From Scalesia atractyloides (lineage: Eukaryota > Streptophyta > Magnoliopsida > Asterales > Asteraceae): DNA of 64,000 nt. The translations under genes were made by a program, and so were the position numbers. This document shows positions 53,731-64,000 of the stretch, piece after piece. Position 1 is the stretch's first letter, and the number at the start of each line of letters is the position of its first letter. The stretch spans positions 90,580,240 to 90,644,239 of the forward strand of contig CAMTDV010000023.1 in the NCBI GenBank assembly GCA_947069175.1, in the 5' to 3' direction. The notes under the pieces were generated by a model. The model was not told where the DNA came from. It made no database searches and saw only the letters and a program-made list of their open reading frames with translations.

Positions 53731-54963
53731 TCAAGAGTAAGGTGTAACCAACAGATGTGGGTACTTAGTCTTCATATTACTTCCGAGTTCCCAAGTAAAC
53801 TCAGCACAACGTTTTACTTCCCATAGAACCTTGACTATGGGAATCTGAATGCACCTCAATTGCTCGATGCCTCGATTCATGATCTCGACAAGTTTCTCCA
53901 TGAAGTGTAGAGTCTTGTTGATCTGAAGATCGTTGAGTGGGACTTCGAGTCCTTTTTTAGCTAAACATTTATTCAAGTTCGAGACGTGAAACGTAGAGTG
54001 GACATTTTTCAGCTCTAGAGGTAGGTCAAGTCGGTACACTACCTTGTCAATCCTTTGGAGAATCTTGAAAGGACCTACATAGCGAGGAGCGAGCTTTCCC
54101 TTCATACCAAAACGAATTACACCCTTCAAAGGGGTTACCTTGAGAAGTACAAAGTCACCAACGTTGAATTCCAAAGGTTTGTGTCGCTTGTCAGTGTAGC
54201 TCTTCTGTCGACTTCTGGCTTTGAGCAAGTTGTCTCGAATCTATAAGATCTTTTCTGTCGTCTCTTGTATAAGCTCAGGACCAGTGATTTGAGCTTCTCC
54301 AATCTCGTGCCAACAAATAGGTGAACGACATTTACGACCATACAATGCCTCGAAAGGTGCCATTTGATTACTCGTGTGGTAACTGTTATTGTACGAGACT
54401 TTGATCAAAGGCAAGTGCATATCCCAGTTGCCAACAAAATCGATTATGCAAGAACAAAGCATATCCTCTAGAGTTTGGATAGTATTCTAAGTTTGACCGT
54501 CAGATTGAGGATGGAAAGCGGTACTAAAATTAAGATGAGTACCCAGAGCTTTCTAAAAAGTTTGCCAAAGACGCGAGGTGAAACGACCATCACGGTCAGA
54601 AATGATGTCAATGCGAATACCATGACGCCATATTACTTCATCCGTGTAGATACGAGCCAATTTCTCGAATTTGTAATCTTCACGAATATGGAGAAAGTGA
54701 GCAGATTTGGTTAAATGATCAATGAGACCCAGATGCTGTCGTGACTAGAAGAAGTGTGGGGAAGTTTGGTGATGAAATCCATAGATATACTCTCCCATTT
54801 CCAGACAGGAATTTCTGGTTGTCGGAGCAAGCAAGAGGGACGTTGGTGTTCGGCCTTGACCTTGGAACATGTGAGACATTTCGAGACATATAGGGCGATG
54901 TCTTTCTTCATCTAGGCCACCAATAAGACGTAAGCAGGTCTTGGTACATCTTATCAGCGCCAA
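53731..54963 (-). pseudogene. Element C integrase and chromodomain-like tail
   Basis: Zinc-domain end (KCLTCSKVKAEHQRPS) and the first catalytic region WESISMDFITKLP are in frame 54711-54911, after a frameshift near 54920. DIISDRDGRFTSRLWQ is still readable in the gap, with a stop after it. The catalytic Glu codon of the SERTIQTLEDM segment is itself a TAG (54487-54489). The frames 54241-54462 and 53731-54228 carry NSYHTSNQMAPFEALYGRKC, RYVGPFKILQRI, STFHVSNLNKCLAKK and the tail RCIQIPIVKVLWEVKR then AEFTWELGS, ending KYPHLL. Confidence 0.87.
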
Positions 54964-55033
54964 GTTGAACGGAATATCGAGATTTATGAGGTTCCTTCAT
55001 TACCAGGTCACAGAGGTTATTACGGTTTGGAAT

Positions 55034-55645
55034 CTAGGCGCGATCAAGGTAGTAAAGAATACCATCCGGTTTGGATACGAGTTGATCTTTAGCACCAAAC
55101 TTCATTTCGTTGTACAAGTTATTCTCGTTAATGGATGAGTATTGTGCGTCACGAATGAGATCACGAAGATTATTCAAGATCTGGAAACAACGAATACTAT
55201 TCGCATGAGTTTTACGACTAAGAGCGTCGGCCATATTCGCCTTACAAGGATGGTAGTGAATCTCACAATCATAGTCGTTGAGCAGCTCTACCCATCGGTA
55301 TTGACGTATGTTCGATTCCTTTTGATTAAAGATATGTTGTAGGCTCTTATGGTCAGTGGAGACCACACACTTAGTATGATAAAGGTAGTGTCGCCAAATC
55401 TTTAACACAAAAACAACTGCCCAAAGTTCAAGGTCGTGAGTAGTGTAGTTCTTCTCATGGATTTTGAGTTGTCTCGAAACGTATGCGATAACCTTGTCTT
55501 GTTGCATGAGGACACAACCAAGACCTTGGTTAGATGCATCGCAATACACGACGGAATCATCGTTACCATCGGGAAGAGCTAAGATAGGAGTATTGCAAAG
55601 CATATCCTTGAGCATTTGAAAAGACTCCTCTTGTTCGGAACCCAA
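55034..55645 (-). pseudogene. Element C RNaseH
   Basis: Shows VVYCDASNQGLGCVLMQQDK, YVSRQLKIHEKNYTTHDLEL, RHYLYHTKCVVSTDHKSLQH and ANMADALSRKTHAN. The four acidic active-site positions are kept (CDAS, DLEL, TDHK, MADAL). The frame runs 203 codons and continues into the linker before integrase (ILYYLDRA). It is frameshifted relative to RT at about 55620. Confidence 0.88.
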
Positions 55646-56731
55646 ACAAAAGGTTTATCTTTTTTAGTCAAGTAGGTGAGGAGAACGGCGATCTTCAAAA
55701 AGTTAGAGATGAATCGATAGTAATAGCCTGCCAATCCAAGGAATGAACGAATTTCAGATGGAGACTTAGGTGTGATCCAATTCTTGACAGCTTTGATTTT
55801 TGCGGGATCGACGTGGATGCCTTTCTGATTCACAACGTGCCCGATAAATTGAACTTCTTTTAGCCAAAATTCACACTTGGAGAATTTGTCGTATAGTCGT
55901 TCTTTGCGTAGGAGTTTGAGGATTAGACGCAAATATCGCTTGTGCTCGTCTTGAGTCTTTGAGTAGATGAGAATATCGTCTACGAACACGATCACAAAGC
56001 GATCCAAGTATAACTTACACACACGGTTCATCAAATTCATGAAACCACGGGTGCAGTGGTTAAACCGAAAGGCATGACAACGAATTCATAATGACCATAT
56101 CTAGTACGAAAGGCGGTTTTCGGAATATCCTCTTCGAGGAATCGAAGTTGATGGTAGCCAGAACGAAGGTCGATTTTAGAGAAACACATTGCGCCTTGTG
56201 GTTGATCGAAAAGATCGTTGATACGAGGAAACGGGTAATGGTTCTTGATGGTGAGTTTGTTAAGTTCACGATAACCGATCCCACGTACGAAAGGATCCAT
56301 CTTTCTTTTTGACGTACAGAACGAAAACCCCAAGGAGAAGTACTTGGGCATATAAAAGCTTTATCAAAAAGTTCTTGAAGTTGGCTAGACAGCTCTTGCA
56401 TCTTCGAGGGTGCTAGTCGGTATGGAGACTTTGCAACAGGCGTTGCGCCAAGAATGAGATCGATACGAAAATCAACAGAACGAGTAGGAGGAGAACAACG
56501 TAGATCCTTAGGGAAGACGTCAGGAAAATTACGAACAACGGAAACATTACTCACGCTTGGACCCTTATCCTTCTTTTCCAAAACATGGGCAAGAAAGGCG
56601 AAGTACTCTTTGCGTAAGTATTTGTTCACTTGAATACATGACATAAGCTTAAGAACTTTCGAAGGTGTCTCGCCATAGACTTGTAAAGAATCATTATTAG
56701 GAAGGGGAAGAGAATAAACTTTTCCAAACAA
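55579..56731 (-). pseudogene. Element C reverse transcriptase
   Basis: Three overlapping frames. 56060-56731 holds the linker VVRNFPDVFPKDLRCSPPTR and YRLAPSKMQELSSQLQELFD. 56037-56351 holds YRELNKLTIKNHYPFPRIND, FSKIDLRSGYHQLRFLEEDI and VMPFGLTTAP. 55579-56040 holds NRVCKLYLDRFVIVFVDDIL with the FVDD box, EVQFIGHVVNQKGIHVDPAK and FLGLAGYYYRFISNFLK. The catalytic aspartates remain, but at least two frameshifts (near 56330 and 56040) break the protein. Confidence 0.88.
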
Positions 56732-56988
56732 ACGACTTCAGCACGAACTCGCCTAAGCCAATCCATGCCTATTTTGATGTCGAAGCTACCCAATTGCATA
56801 GGTATGAGGTCGATTGAAAACATATGATCATTAAGATTTAGAGAACACTTAGAAAGGATAAAATCGATAGTGACAGACTTTCTGTTAGCGACTTCGACAA
56901 TGAATGCTTTGGGCAACTTAGAACGTCTACACTTTAACAAATGTTCGAATTCAACGGATACAACACTTTTATCCGCGCTAGTAGACAC
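56626..56988 (-). pseudogene. Element C aspartic protease (active site lost)
   Basis: Recognisable by ADKSVVSVEFEHLL, VEVANRKSVTIDFILSKCSL and GSFDIKIGMDWLRRV. Where A and B have FDSGADKSF/FDTGADKSF, this copy reads STSADKSV, so the catalytic Asp is missing. It overlaps the RT linker frame through a frameshift near 56700. Confidence 0.85.
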
Positions 56989-57052
56989 GAAGCATAGACA
57001 TTGTTAATGAGAAACGTACCGTTGATGACGTCATTGGCATTCTGAGCCTGAG

Positions 57053-58278
57053 CTACAGTGATGACGAAGGCTTTACCATGCGCTTATTGCTGTTACTGGT
57101 TGTTGTTGATGCATTGTGGGCAGATGTTGGCAAGGTGATTAGGATCACCACACTTGAAGCAGGCTCGACTAGTGGCTGCTCGAGGTTAGGCTTGGTTTGG
57201 TGTGGGGTTTGGGTCATTGCAACGGTTTGATTTTGGTTGCCTAGTGGCTTTGGACCACTACGGCATTGGGTGGCAAAATGCCCAAACCTATTGCAATTCG
57301 TGCATAGGTGGCATAGTGTATGGACAGGGTGATGGTATAAACATGTGTTACACTTAGAATGAGTCCTAGTGTATGTCTTCTTGGTAGGCTCGAGGTTGGT
57401 TGGTTCGACTTGTTGAATAGGTTGAGGGTTTGACGAAGTGACTACCGCACAGTTTTGGCTTGAAGCCTTCCGCTTCTTGCCCTTATTGTTGTTCCTTGGT
57501 GGCTTGAATGGTATAGGTTCAACGATGGTATAGGTGATGGCTTGGTGAGCATTCTTTGATGAAACCTTGCGGGTTCCATGAAGAATGCAGTTATTGTTGA
57601 GTTTTGCGGCCAAGCGGTAGGTATCTTCGAGGGTTTTGGGTGAGGCGGATTCAATGGGGTTCATGATCGAAGGGGGAAGGCATCGAATGTACTTCGCAAT
57701 GGCCTTGTCAACGAGTTAACCTGGCTAGTGCAAATCGCACTCAGTTGCTTAAAGCGAGCTGTGAGGCCAGCATTGTCATTCCCTAGTTGCTTCAGATTCC
57801 AGAACCCGTTCTCGAGTTTCAGAAGTTCGTGCGGAGGACAAAACTCGTCCTTCATCAGCTTTTTGAGATCGGCCCAAGGGATAGGAGACTTCATTCCCAT
57901 GAATGTTACGCTCGGAGGTCCACCAATTAAGGGCTCATGATTAGAAAACACCCGTTGCATTGATGGTATGCAGGAGGTCAGGGCAACGACTTTAAAGGAA
58001 TGTCACTTCAATGGCCTCAACCCATTGTAACATCTTAGTGACACCCTCTTCACCAGTGAAGGGTAGGGGGTTGCAAGACAAAATTGCTTGAAGGTAAACG
58101 TCGACTTAGATGTTTCCACCTTAGAGTCGGCATAGGCATTGGTTGAGTCGGTGTTTGGTGGGGATTGGATTTTTCTGACGATGTCAGGGATGACCTTAGC
58201 CATTTGTTTCGCCATAAACTTCATGAGGTCTTTCTTTGACATCGACTCGTCGTTGTTGGAACCCCTTTTGGAGCCCAA
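57053..58278 (-). pseudogene. Element C gag
   Basis: The N-terminus MGSKRGSNNDESMSKKDLMK is followed by the FMAKQMAKVIPDIVRKIQ helix (58003-58278). The capsid frame 57661-57960 shows WADLKKLMKDEFCPPHELLK and LENGFWNLKQLGNDNAGLTA. The last frame 57053-57664 shows ASPKTLEDTYRLAAKLNNN, a basic linker, and a Cys/His region CNTCLYHHPVHTLCHLCTNC with the knuckle CTNCNRFGHFATQC. A second knuckle is replaced by a stop-containing segment near 57150. Three frames with two breaks. Confidence 0.85.
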
Positions 58279-59290
58279 CCCTGATTTGGACTTCTTGTTG
58301 TGTGTATTGGAGAGACGTTGAAAGCCATCTAAAGTGTCGAAAGAGGAATAGATGATGAGACTTGATTATAATATAAAATCACGTTTGTTTGCATGTGTAA
58401 GCATGTAAGTATCACATAACATATATGATTCACATAGTTGACATGAGTATAACAAGTATTCAAAAGGCAAAAACACGTATGAATGCAAAAAGGAGTATAA
58501 ATTTAGTTTGTTCACAAGAATTATTAATTTTTTGATCGGGAAAGTCATGCGAACTGTGCATTGGTTTTGAAATGAACGAGTTAAAAAGTATTCACATAAA
58601 AATTGAGATAACATCAAAGAGAGGCTTGATAAAATATTGGAGTGTTTCGGATTTAGAAACTTCGACTATTCCAAAGTGAGTCGTAAGTCCTTTCGAATTA
58701 GGGAGACACGTTTTAGCCTAATAGATAAAATACTCTCACCGAGGAGCGGTTAACGGTATTTTACCCTTCCAGTTACTACATGTCCCTAATTGATCGAAAA
58801 TTCGAAACTTTGGCGAGATTGAAAAATCAAGGAGTGAGACTAGTTAACAAGGTGCGGGTTTCACACCTAACTTGATAACATCGTACCCTAAGTATGGTTG
58901 CCATTTACGTAATGAGGAGCAAATTCCGACTCGTTAGTAAGATCCATTAGAGTATGAAATGGAAGTTTTCCATCAAGGTGTGGATATCATTCCTAACTTG
59001 ATGGTGTAACTTTGTGTAAAATCAGTTACGCGGAAAGATGGATTTCACCAAAAATTGTGGGCCTTTGGGCCTATTTTGGTGCAATTCGTCTCGTTGGTGA
59101 GCTATGAGTGTCTTCAATTCTTCAAGGGTGTACTGTGTAACGTCTTAGAAAAGACGTATGTATTTTTCAAGACAAAAGAAAAAGATAAAAGCAACGTAGG
59201 AATATCAATCAAGAATAAAGAATGGTCAAGTTTGGTACTTACTATGGACTAGGTCGAACATGGCAATTTTACCTAATTCCCAATAGTTAT
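58279..59290 (-). other. Element C 5' leader
   Basis: About 1 kb untranslated between primer site and gag. Carries ACCCTTCCAGTTACTACATG at 58763-58782, identical to a motif in B's leader. The short plus-strand frame 59055-59252 is antisense and unsupported. Confidence 0.6.
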
Positions 59291-59303
59291 GGTTATGATA
59301 CCA
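59291..59303 (-). promoter_or_regulatory. Primer-binding site of element C (tRNA-iMet-like)
   Basis: Minus-strand TGGTATCATAACC: the first eight bases match the iMet complement, the rest have drifted. Three bases from the 5' LTR. Confidence 0.75.
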
Positions 59304-59306
59304 ATC

Positions 59307-61673
59307 TGTCACACCCCAACTAATAGCGGAATCATCGGGGCGGACGTAATTAGGTTGCTCGAGACATCTTAACACTAGTGTGATAATATTTAATTCAAAA
59401 CTGATTTCATTTTATAGATCATTGTCAAGTAAAATACAAGAAATCAAATATAACAATGGGAAAATAAAGTATAACATAATTTATCAAAACTACAATAAAA
59501 AATCTAGCATTTTTAGATGTGTTTGTAAGTCATCGCTACTAGATTTCGTGAATATCAACATCATCAACCTGTAACATGTTTAAAAGTATGGTTCAACACA
59601 AAAGTATTGGCGAGTACATAAGTTTAATATAACATAAGTATGTAAAAGGTTTAAACGAATCCGCATGGCAAAAATAGTTAACTAGACTAATGTATCATGG
59701 CATTCAATTTTACAAGTCAACCCTCTTATTATCTCATGATTTAAAGACTTAACATGACCACAAGACTACGGGCGGTGCATTATTCCTATAGCGCTATACA
59801 GGTTAAGGGGAGGCTCGTACGAAGTTAATGACAAGCGAATCACATAAGAATATTCCAAGAATACAAATCAAGTATCACGTATTTTATCATGCATGTATGG
59901 ATTGTTTGTGTTTGCATAAAGAATAGTTTTGATTGTGTATTTTGATATGTTAAACATTTTGCACCCAAAAGTGTAAATCGTAAAAAATGGGATCGAGTGT
60001 ACTCACGGTTTTGCAAAGCTTCCCTTGGTAATCCCGTGAAGAGTTGGAGAGTTAGGCGGATGGAACATCGAGGTCACCCTATATGGGGTAAACGAAGGTG
60101 TGTGAGTATTCGGATTTGGAATTTAAGTAGGTAAAAGTATGTATACAAGAAAGTAATTATCTAGTCTTAAACACTCGTTTTTGACACTATACGTCCCGTA
60201 AGGGTTGATGTGATTTCATGGGTCAAGTTACCCATTAGAATTTTAACGAGAGGTTCAAGACGTAGATAATATAACCTATTGCCATGACAAGTAATCATCC
60301 GATTATCATCAAGGGTTCGGTATATATATATATAGTTTACATAATAATTCTAAGTTAAGTCTATCAAGAGTATTCATAGATTGTCATGTAAGTCAAGCAT
60401 GGAGGATTAACCTCATTGTATGATTCACCAATACAGAAATTATCACAAGGATGATTCGGATGGTCATGAATGAAAAGGAAATGTACAACTTCTTACTATA
60501 TCAAGTAGCCAGATAAGCTTTAACCCGGTGAGTCATTCCCGACATGGAAATAGTTAAATACGTGTCAGAGGCTAGACGGGATTAAGTTACTTTAAGTCTA
60601 GCAAACTACTTGAGATAGCAAGGTAAAAACATCAAATGAGGTGGTGGAATGAAGTTAGGATAGCCAATACTTCCAAATATTCACACCTATACCAAAACAC
60701 AAGTCTTGCCATAAACTTCATGGCAAGCTCGGATGGTTTCATCACTTGTAGGTTGCATAAAACCTTGAAAAAACAGAAATTTTAGAGGTTTTTGCACCTC
60801 CTAAACTCATAAGAATCTTCTCCTAAGAAGTCATAAAACTTAGATAGGCTCAAGAATAAGTAGGCACAAGATTGAACAAGAAAAACATAGTTTGTAAAGT
60901 TTAAACAAAACATTCTTCCAAAACAGAAAGTTTGGACTTCAGAATGGTGATGTTCCACCTTAGATTACCATGGTAATCTTGTGGAAACACTCCTAAAGAT
61001 GTTCCAAGCTTTATAGAGGAAGAAGAAGTGAAGAAAGATGAAAGAAAAGTGAGTTTGAACTCACTTTTGCAATTATAAGATTCTGCATTGAACTTGAATT
61101 TCTAGAGAATTTCAGAGTGTTTTGATGATTTAGAAGTGTTTAGAAAGTGAAATTGGATGTATGGAGGCTCCTATTTATAATAGGGGTGATTAGAGTTTGA
61201 GTTTAATGAGTTAGAAGGTGATTGGAGGTGAAAAAAGTGGCAAAAATGGACCAACACGCGAGCTGGCAGCGTTGTGCTGCGGATCGGTATCTGTCGCCAG
61301 TCACCGGAGATACTTTTGAAAATGTCCATTTTGGACCCTAAACTTTGAATTTAGGCCATTTTAAGCCGTAAACTTACATTTTTAACATGTTTTTAGGTAT
61401 TACAAGTTTAATAAAGTATACTATAAGTGTGTGCAAGTGTAATTTGAGCATCGAGAATGTATGTATAAGTACTTTCTCGCACAATAAGCATCAGTTTACG
61501 TATAGACGATTGAATTGTGAGTATAGTAAACATGTGTGAAGTATAAATTTCATTACGATCGAAGTCTCGGATTACAAAGTCGTACGTAAAATATGAATAC
61601 GATACAAATACAAGTTCCTAGAAATACGATTATGCTTCCTAAATAAGGAAAGTACAAAAAGCGAGGCGTTACA
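59307..61673 (-). repeat. Element C 5' LTR
   Basis: 2367 bp, from TGTCACACCCCAACTAATAG to GCGAGGCGTTACA. It retains the 380-bp middle part absent from the other copy. TATAAATAG is at 61171-61179 on the minus strand. The GC-rich block at about 61255-61310 has diverged from the left copy. Confidence 0.92.
61171..61179 (-). promoter_or_regulatory. TATA box of LTR C (right copy, 5' LTR)
   Basis: Minus-strand TATAAATAG; in the 5' LTR it would start C's genomic RNA. Confidence 0.55.
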
Positions 61674-62340
61674 CTTGGGGCACATCGTGGGAAAGCAAAG
61701 CATAAAGGCTAATCCTAACAAGGTTAAAGCCATCCTCGACACAAAGTCCCCACAAAGCAAGAAAGAGGTGGAAAGCTTGCACCTTTGAAGCGTTTTACGT
61801 CCAAGCTTGTAGAAAAGTCCCTGCCTTTCTTCAAAACCCTTCAAGGGTGCACCAACAAGAAAGATTTCCGATGGACTTAAAAAAAGCAGAGGAAGCCTTC
61901 AACCAAATGAAGCAACACTTGGCCTCACTCCCAGATATTGTTGCTCCGGAAATAGGGGAACTAATCTTTGTTTATCTTTCGGTTGATAAGGAAGTTGAGT
62001 GCGGTCCTGACCATTGAACGATACAAGGCTCAGGTACCCGTTTACTTCTTCATTAAAACTATAAAATTGGTAAACCAAGTATCCCCTATTGGAAAAACTT
62101 TCTCTAGCCCTGGTCAAAACAGCCAGAAGGCTTCGACGGTACTTTCAAGCACACCCAATTCAAGTGGTCACTTTCCAACCCATTAAAAATGTGCTTGAAA
62201 AACCTGAAACTTTCGTGCAATTAGCCAAATGAGCAGTGGAACTAGGTGACACAATATCACCTACGTTCCAAGGAAGGCAGTTAAAGCCTAAATCTTGGTT
62301 GATTTCATTTTAGAAATTACAAAGGAGACAACAATGGGAT
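61674..62340 (+). pseudogene. Element D reverse transcriptase end and first RNaseH
   Basis: Resumes at LGHIVGKQSIKANPNKVKAI, the segment after the RT catalytic box, and continues through KKAEEAFNQMKQHLASLPDI and IGELIFVYLSVD, the RT-RNaseH connection of Tat elements. Stops occur near 61785 and 62020, and several frameshifts follow. The region up to 62340 shows only fragments of the first RNaseH (NPLKNVLEKPE-like and LSQWAVELG-like words in shifted frames). Confidence 0.8.
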
Positions 62341-62836
62341 TAAGACTACTGCAATAGAACCATCTGACCTTGACACCTGGAAGCTTTTTACCGATGGAGC
62401 TTCCAGCCTTGAAGGGTCAGGGGCTGGGCTAGTACTTATCAACCCTAAAGAATTAGAATTTACATATGCTCTCCGGCTTGAATTTCAGAAAACCAATAAT
62501 GAAGCCGAGTATGAAGCACTCATTGCTGGACTCAAGCTAGCCAAAAGGATGGATGTTCAAAAGCTTCTAGTCTTCACTGACTCATTGCTTGTCTCAAGCC
62601 AAGTAAACAATAGCTACATAGTCAAGGAGCCTAACATTGAAAAGTACAGGGAAAAGGCAAAGGAACTTTTGAGTACATTCCAATCATGTACTATCAAACA
62701 AGTTCCAATGTCACAAAACAAGAAGGCTGACGCGTTGAGTAAACTTGCATCTCTCACATTTGATCATCTCACCAAAAAAGTGTTAGTTGAGGCATTGAAA
62801 CACCATCCATTCAAGAGCTTGAAGTGCAAGATGTAA
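62341..62836 (+). CDS. Element D second (archaeal-type) RNaseH domain, open
   Basis: An uninterrupted stretch reading LDTWKLFTDGASSLEGSGAG, TNNEAEYEALIAGLKLAKRM, LLVFTDSLLVSSQVN and QNKKADALSKLASLTFDHLT. The four acidic active-site positions (TDGAS, EAEYE, TDSLL, KADAL) are all present. This extra RNaseH is the signature of the Tat lineage and is expected to help remove RNA during cDNA synthesis. It is flanked by broken segments on both sides, so it is a preserved island in a dead polyprotein rather than a free gene. Confidence 0.85.
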
Positions 62837-64000
62837 TTACTGAGGAAGAGCCAAACCGGATGACCCCTTTGATTAGGTTCCTAAGAAATGGTGAGATACC
62901 AGATGATCAGACAGAGGCCGAAAGGGTTCGTATCAAGTCAAGGGAGTACGTGTTACAAGGAGAAATCCTTTATAAAAGGGGTTAGCTTGCACCACTACTT
63001 CGATGCGTTGGCCCTGAACAAAGCCAGTATCTGATCAAGGAGGTTCAGGAAGGAATATGTGGGGCTCACTATCGCCTAGGATCGGTAGTTTCAAAATTGA
63101 TGAACCTTGGATACTTTTGGCCTTCCATGCACCGAGACACTTCTGAACATATATGAAATGTGAAGCTTGTCAGTTGCATGCTCCAGTACCCAAAAACCCT
63201 AAGCATGACCTTGTTCCATCTCCTCGGCATGGCCGTTTCACAAATGGGGTATGGACATTGTTGGTCCATTCCCACCAACCAAAGGAGGAGTCAAATTCTT
63301 GCTGGTAGCCATTGATTACTCATCAAGTGGACAGAAGTAAAATCATTGGCTAAAATATCAGGGAAACAAGTCATCGATTTCGTTCGGGAAAGCATAATAT
63401 GTCGTTTTGGGCTCCCGGGGATACTACTCACAGACAACGGGAAGCAGTTTGCCAAGAAGCCTTTTAGAACCTGGTGTAAAGAGTTCTGGATAACTCAGGT
63501 ATTCAGCTCAGTTGCTTACCCATAGTCAAACGGCCAGGTTGAAAGTACAAATCGAACCATTGTAGAAGGAATTAAGGCTCAATTGGGAAGATACGACATA
63601 CTTGCTCGAAGAGCTTCCCAATGTCCTATGGGCAATCCAAACAACTTAGAAGACAAGCCACAAGAAAACACCATACAACCTAGTGTTTGGGTCGAAAGCC
63701 ATAATCCCAGTGGAGATCAGAGTTACAACACAACAAACGTTCAACATCGACCTCGAGTCAAACAAAACGAAGACCATGTTGAATTTGGAACTCCTCAAAG
63801 AAGCTGGTGATCAAGCCGCTATATGGGAAGCTAAGTACAAACAAAAGATGGAATCCTATTACAACACATGGGTGAAGCATGAACGATTCAAGCCTGGGGA
63901 CCTAGTACTTCGAAACAATGAAACCAGTAAGAAAGAAAGTCAAGGGAAACTCGGCACCAAGTTGGAAGGGCGATACATAATCCTTGAAGTCCACAAGGGA
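62837..64000 (+). pseudogene. Element D integrase (truncated by window end)
   Basis: Zinc-domain words MKCEACQLHAPVPKNPKHDL (about 63155-63215), then in other frames MDIVGPFPPTKGGVKFLLVA with the first catalytic Asp, GLPGILLTDNGKQF with the second, and SNGQVESTNRTIVEGIKAQL with the Glu. The C-terminal GDLVLRNNE and LEGRYIILEVHKG segments reach the window edge. Stops and frameshifts occur throughout (for example just before SNGQ, where a Gln codon has become TAG). The DDE residues themselves remain. Confidence 0.82.

Larger units (their letters stand above)
51753..61673 (-). mobile_element. Element C: Tekay/Del-type LTR retrotransposon nested in element D
   Basis: Two LTRs (51753-53692 and 59307-61673), tRNA-iMet-like primer site at 59291-59303, polypurine tract at 53693-53706, and gag-protease-RT-RNaseH-integrase-chromodomain on the minus strand. 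Target duplication CTTGT (51748-51752) / CTTGG (61674-61678) matches at four of five; the reading frame of D shows CTTGG was the original. Coding parts are more decayed than in A or B. Confidence 0.93.
48623..64000 (+). mobile_element. Element D: Tat-type Ty3/gypsy retrotransposon, interrupted by element C, runs off the window
   Basis: Plus-strand order gag, protease, RT, then (after element C, 51753-61673) the rest of RT/RNaseH, a second RNaseH of archaeal type, and integrase. The extra RNaseH after the RT-RNaseH is the hallmark of the Tat lineage. The join across C restores FLGHIVG-type RT residues exactly. Many stops and frameshifts make this the most decayed coding element here. Its 3' LTR lies beyond 64000. 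Confidence 0.9.

Noticed and set aside
6273..61673. Endogenous pararetrovirus
   Set aside because: All pol segments have LTRs, polypurine tracts and integrase with chromodomain; no movement protein or coat-protein motif was seen.

Overview
This 64 kb window is repeat-rich, AT-rich plant nuclear DNA. No intact host gene is visible. Almost everything that can be assigned is transposon-derived. The Ty3/gypsy proteins (Tekay/Del chromoviruses ending in a chromodomain-like tail, and a Tat-type element with a second RNase H), the tRNA-iMet and tRNA-Lys primer sites, and the style of the LTRs point to a eudicot, most likely an Asteraceae species. That family-level call is inference from remembered element styles, not a database match.

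Layout. 1-5370: AT-rich intergenic DNA with a decayed Harbinger-type Myb/SANT ORF (about 2.5-3.6 kb), a hexanucleotide microsatellite and a degenerate short-motif array. 5371-31288: a three-level nest. Outermost is LTR E (plus strand, apparently solo), interrupted at 6272/28873 by element A (minus strand, perfect TSD TAAAC). A is interrupted at 17059/27749 by element B (minus strand, perfect TSD ATGGT). A carries, in its own orientation, a primer site, a proline-rich ORF (ORF1, cut in two by B), a 142-bp tandem array with a covarying hairpin, then gag-PR-RT-RNaseH-IN-chromodomain. B has the standard order, but its LTRs contain tRNA-like modules. 31289-48000: solo and partial LTRs (an Athila/Tat-like pair, a copia-like solo LTR, a Tekay-like solo LTR with TSD ATATG), a foldback-like DNA element, a Mutator-like element with good TIRs, a second Myb/SANT relic, a MITE, and unassigned AT/GT-rich DNA. 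48000-64000: a plus-strand Tat element D, broken inside its reverse transcriptase by a complete minus-strand Tekay element C (51753-61673); D continues to the window edge.

How the parts work. In A, B and C the minus-strand gag supplies capsid/nucleocapsid. PR, RT, RNaseH and IN process, copy and integrate the RNA, and the chromodomain-like tail is expected to guide integration to heterochromatin. All copies are broken by stops or frameshifts, so none looks autonomous. A's promoter-bearing 5' LTR has lost its TATA region.

Most interesting signals: (1) a roughly 170-bp module, repeated three times in each B LTR, with tRNA-like D-arms, T-loops and canonical A-box/B-box spacing, plus a fourth tRNA-like unit in opposite orientation; (2) the accessory proline-rich ORF1 and adjoining hairpin array in A; (3) a 20-nt leader motif shared by B and C.
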